NCBI GenBank assembly: GCA_030728545.1
Contig: JANQZQ010000034.1
Coordinates: 1 to 7,019, forward strand
DNA from: Ilumatobacteraceae bacterium
Lineage (GTDB): Bacteria > Actinomycetota > Acidimicrobiia > Acidimicrobiales > Ilumatobacteraceae
Direction: 5' to 3'
Length of the DNA: 7,019 bases
Positions 6,073 to 7,019 of the stretch are shown here, one piece after another. The first letter of the stretch is position 1. Each line of letters begins with the position of its first letter. The notes beneath the pieces were generated by a model. The model was not told the DNA's origin. It saw only the letters and a program-made list of their open reading frames with translations, and made no database searches. The position numbers were made by a program, and so were the translations under genes.

Positions 6073-7019
6073 ATGAAAACTGTGCTCGCCACATCGGCAG
6101 CACTAGAAAAGTTTGTTTTGTCTTCGCGGTCTCACGACCCACGCTCAACAGCACTGTTGGCAGGTGCGCGTGACCTTGGCATCACCACCATTCGCAACAT
6201 CACCGTGAGTGATTTGGTATTCGTTGTCGCTGATCTCGACGATGCGGCGCGAGGTTTTTTGCATGACGTTTTGGTCGAGCCGTTATTGCAGGTGGGCCAG
6301 TGGGTGAGCCAGCTGGATGGGGCAGACGAGCACGTGCGTGATTCACGGGTGATCGAGTCAATGTTGCTACCTGGGGTCACCGACCCTGTCGCAGCCGAAA
6401 TCATGCGGGTGGCGCAACGTGCCGGTATCGATTTGCGCGGTGTAGCAACCGGTCGACGCTTCGTGGTCGATGGCGACATCACCAACAATCAACTAGAAAC
6501 CCTCACCGCCAAACTGCTCGCCAACGCGATCATCGAGCGCTGGTCGATTGATGTGCCCATTGCACCATCGTTCGTGCCCAGCGACGGCGAAATGTCGAGT
6601 GTTGCCGAGCGTTTGGCATTTGATGCATCAGCAACCTTGGAATCGCTGGAACAAATCAATCAAGCGCGCGGTCTGGCACTTGACCCTGCCGAGTTGCTGG
6701 CTATTCGTGATCACTTCGTGGCCAGCGGTCGATTGCCAACCGATGTGGAAGTTGAGACGATTGCTCAGACATGGAGCGAACACTGCTCACACAAAACATT
6801 TCGTGCACGCGTGGTACTCGACGGCGTCGAGCGCACCGACACCTTGCTTGGCCAACTTCGGCAATCCACCAAACAGTTGCAGCGCCCGTTTGTGGTGAGT
6901 GCATTCGACGGCAACGCCGGTGTCATTCGTTTTGACGAGCACCGAACATATGCGCTGAAGTGCGAAACCCATAATCATCCGAGCGCAGTTGAACCATTCG
7001 GTGGAGCCAACACTGGTGT
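6073..7019 (+). CDS. purL: Phosphoribosylformylglycinamidine synthase, PurSL type, N-terminal part (3' truncated)
   Basis: This FGAM synthase uses ATP and glutamine-derived ammonia to convert FGAR to FGAM. The frame runs from ATG 6073 to the right edge without a stop: 315 codons of a protein expected to be several times longer. It begins with two PurS-like units. The first (about 20-73) has DPRSTALLAGARDLG and a degenerate continuation. The second (about 97-156) has LLPGVTDPVAAEI and the better-kept VATGRRFVVDGD. A linker domain follows, with LDPAELLAI and GRLPTDVEVETIAQTWSEHC (219-238), continuing as SHKTF, which contains the signature histidine region H237/H240. The PurL core then opens with KCETHNHPSAVEPFGGANTG (296-315), the ATP/metal-site motif. 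This order matches fused PurSL enzymes rather than the separate PurS plus short PurL of many actinobacteria. A glutaminase domain is not visible, so it may be encoded separately as PurQ. It is divergent from purE, with an 83-base spacer. Confidence 0.95.
   Translation, partial: MKTVLATSAALEKFVLSSRSHDPRSTALLAGARDLGITTIRNITVSDLVFVVADLDDAARGFLHDVLVEPLLQVGQWVSQLDGADEHVRDSRVIESMLLPGVTDPVAAEIMRVAQRAGIDLRGVATGRRFVVDGDITNNQLETLTAKLLANAIIERWSIDVPIAPSFVPSDGEMSSVAERLAFDASATLESLEQINQARGLALDPAELLAIRDHFVASGRLPTDVEVETIAQTWSEHCSHKTFRARVVLDGVERTDTLLGQLRQSTKQLQRPFVVSAFDGNAGVIRFDEHRTYALKCETHNHPSAVEPFGGANTG

Noticed and set aside
6132..6488. Minus-strand open frame opposite the purSL N-terminus, and plus-strand frame 6548-6898
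   Set aside because: Both lie within the open purSL frame, which has PurS and PurL motifs throughout; they are shadows.
1..7019. Mobile elements, CRISPR arrays, tRNA or rRNA genes, riboswitches
   Set aside because: No transposase motifs, spaced direct repeats, tRNA-like cloverleaf or conserved RNA elements were seen; the spacers are all under about 90 bases.

Overview
The window reads as a piece of a free-living actinobacterial chromosome, probably an Acidimicrobiia/Ilumatobacter-like lineage. The grounds for this are moderately high GC, GTG starts, an F420-type luciferase-like oxidoreductase, a PurSL-type FGAM synthase with tandem PurS domains, and several leaderless-type promoters (a TANNNT -10 box ending six bases before the start codon) in place of clear Shine-Dalgarno sites. 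The phylum call is fairly safe; the finer placement is inference.

Layout from left to right. (1) The 3' end of a carotenoid-oxygenase-family gene on + (to 817), cut by the window edge. (2) A minus-strand pair: an LLM-class F420-dependent oxidoreductase (2755 to 2003) followed, with a GTGA overlap, by a 400-residue MFS exporter (2006 to 804). The MFS gene converges on the oxygenase gene and overlaps it by 14 bases. (3) purH on + (2778-4313), divergent from the oxidoreductase across only 22 bases. (4) purE then purK on the minus strand (5989 to 4359), coupled by a TGATG overlap. (5) The first 315 codons of a purSL gene on + (6073 to the right edge), divergent from purE.

Four genes (purH, purE, purK, purSL) form a de novo purine (IMP) cluster. 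PurSL makes FGAM (step 4), PurK and PurE convert AIR to CAIR through N5-CAIR (step 6), and PurH performs the last two steps to IMP. The cluster is not one operon but a set of divergent and convergent units, so its control probably lies in two short divergent spacers. There is no RNA gene, CRISPR array or mobile element, and no gene-free stretch longer than about 90 bases.

The most notable signal is promoter architecture. In the 22-base purH/oxidoreductase spacer, two opposite -10 boxes share a central TA step, and each ends exactly six bases before its own start codon, which suggests one symmetric bidirectional leaderless promoter. The purSL promoter sits in a perfect 10-base palindrome with the same geometry. 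The same six-base rule points to a purE start 14 codons downstream of the longest reading frame. PurH also lacks several lysines that are normally conserved in its motifs.
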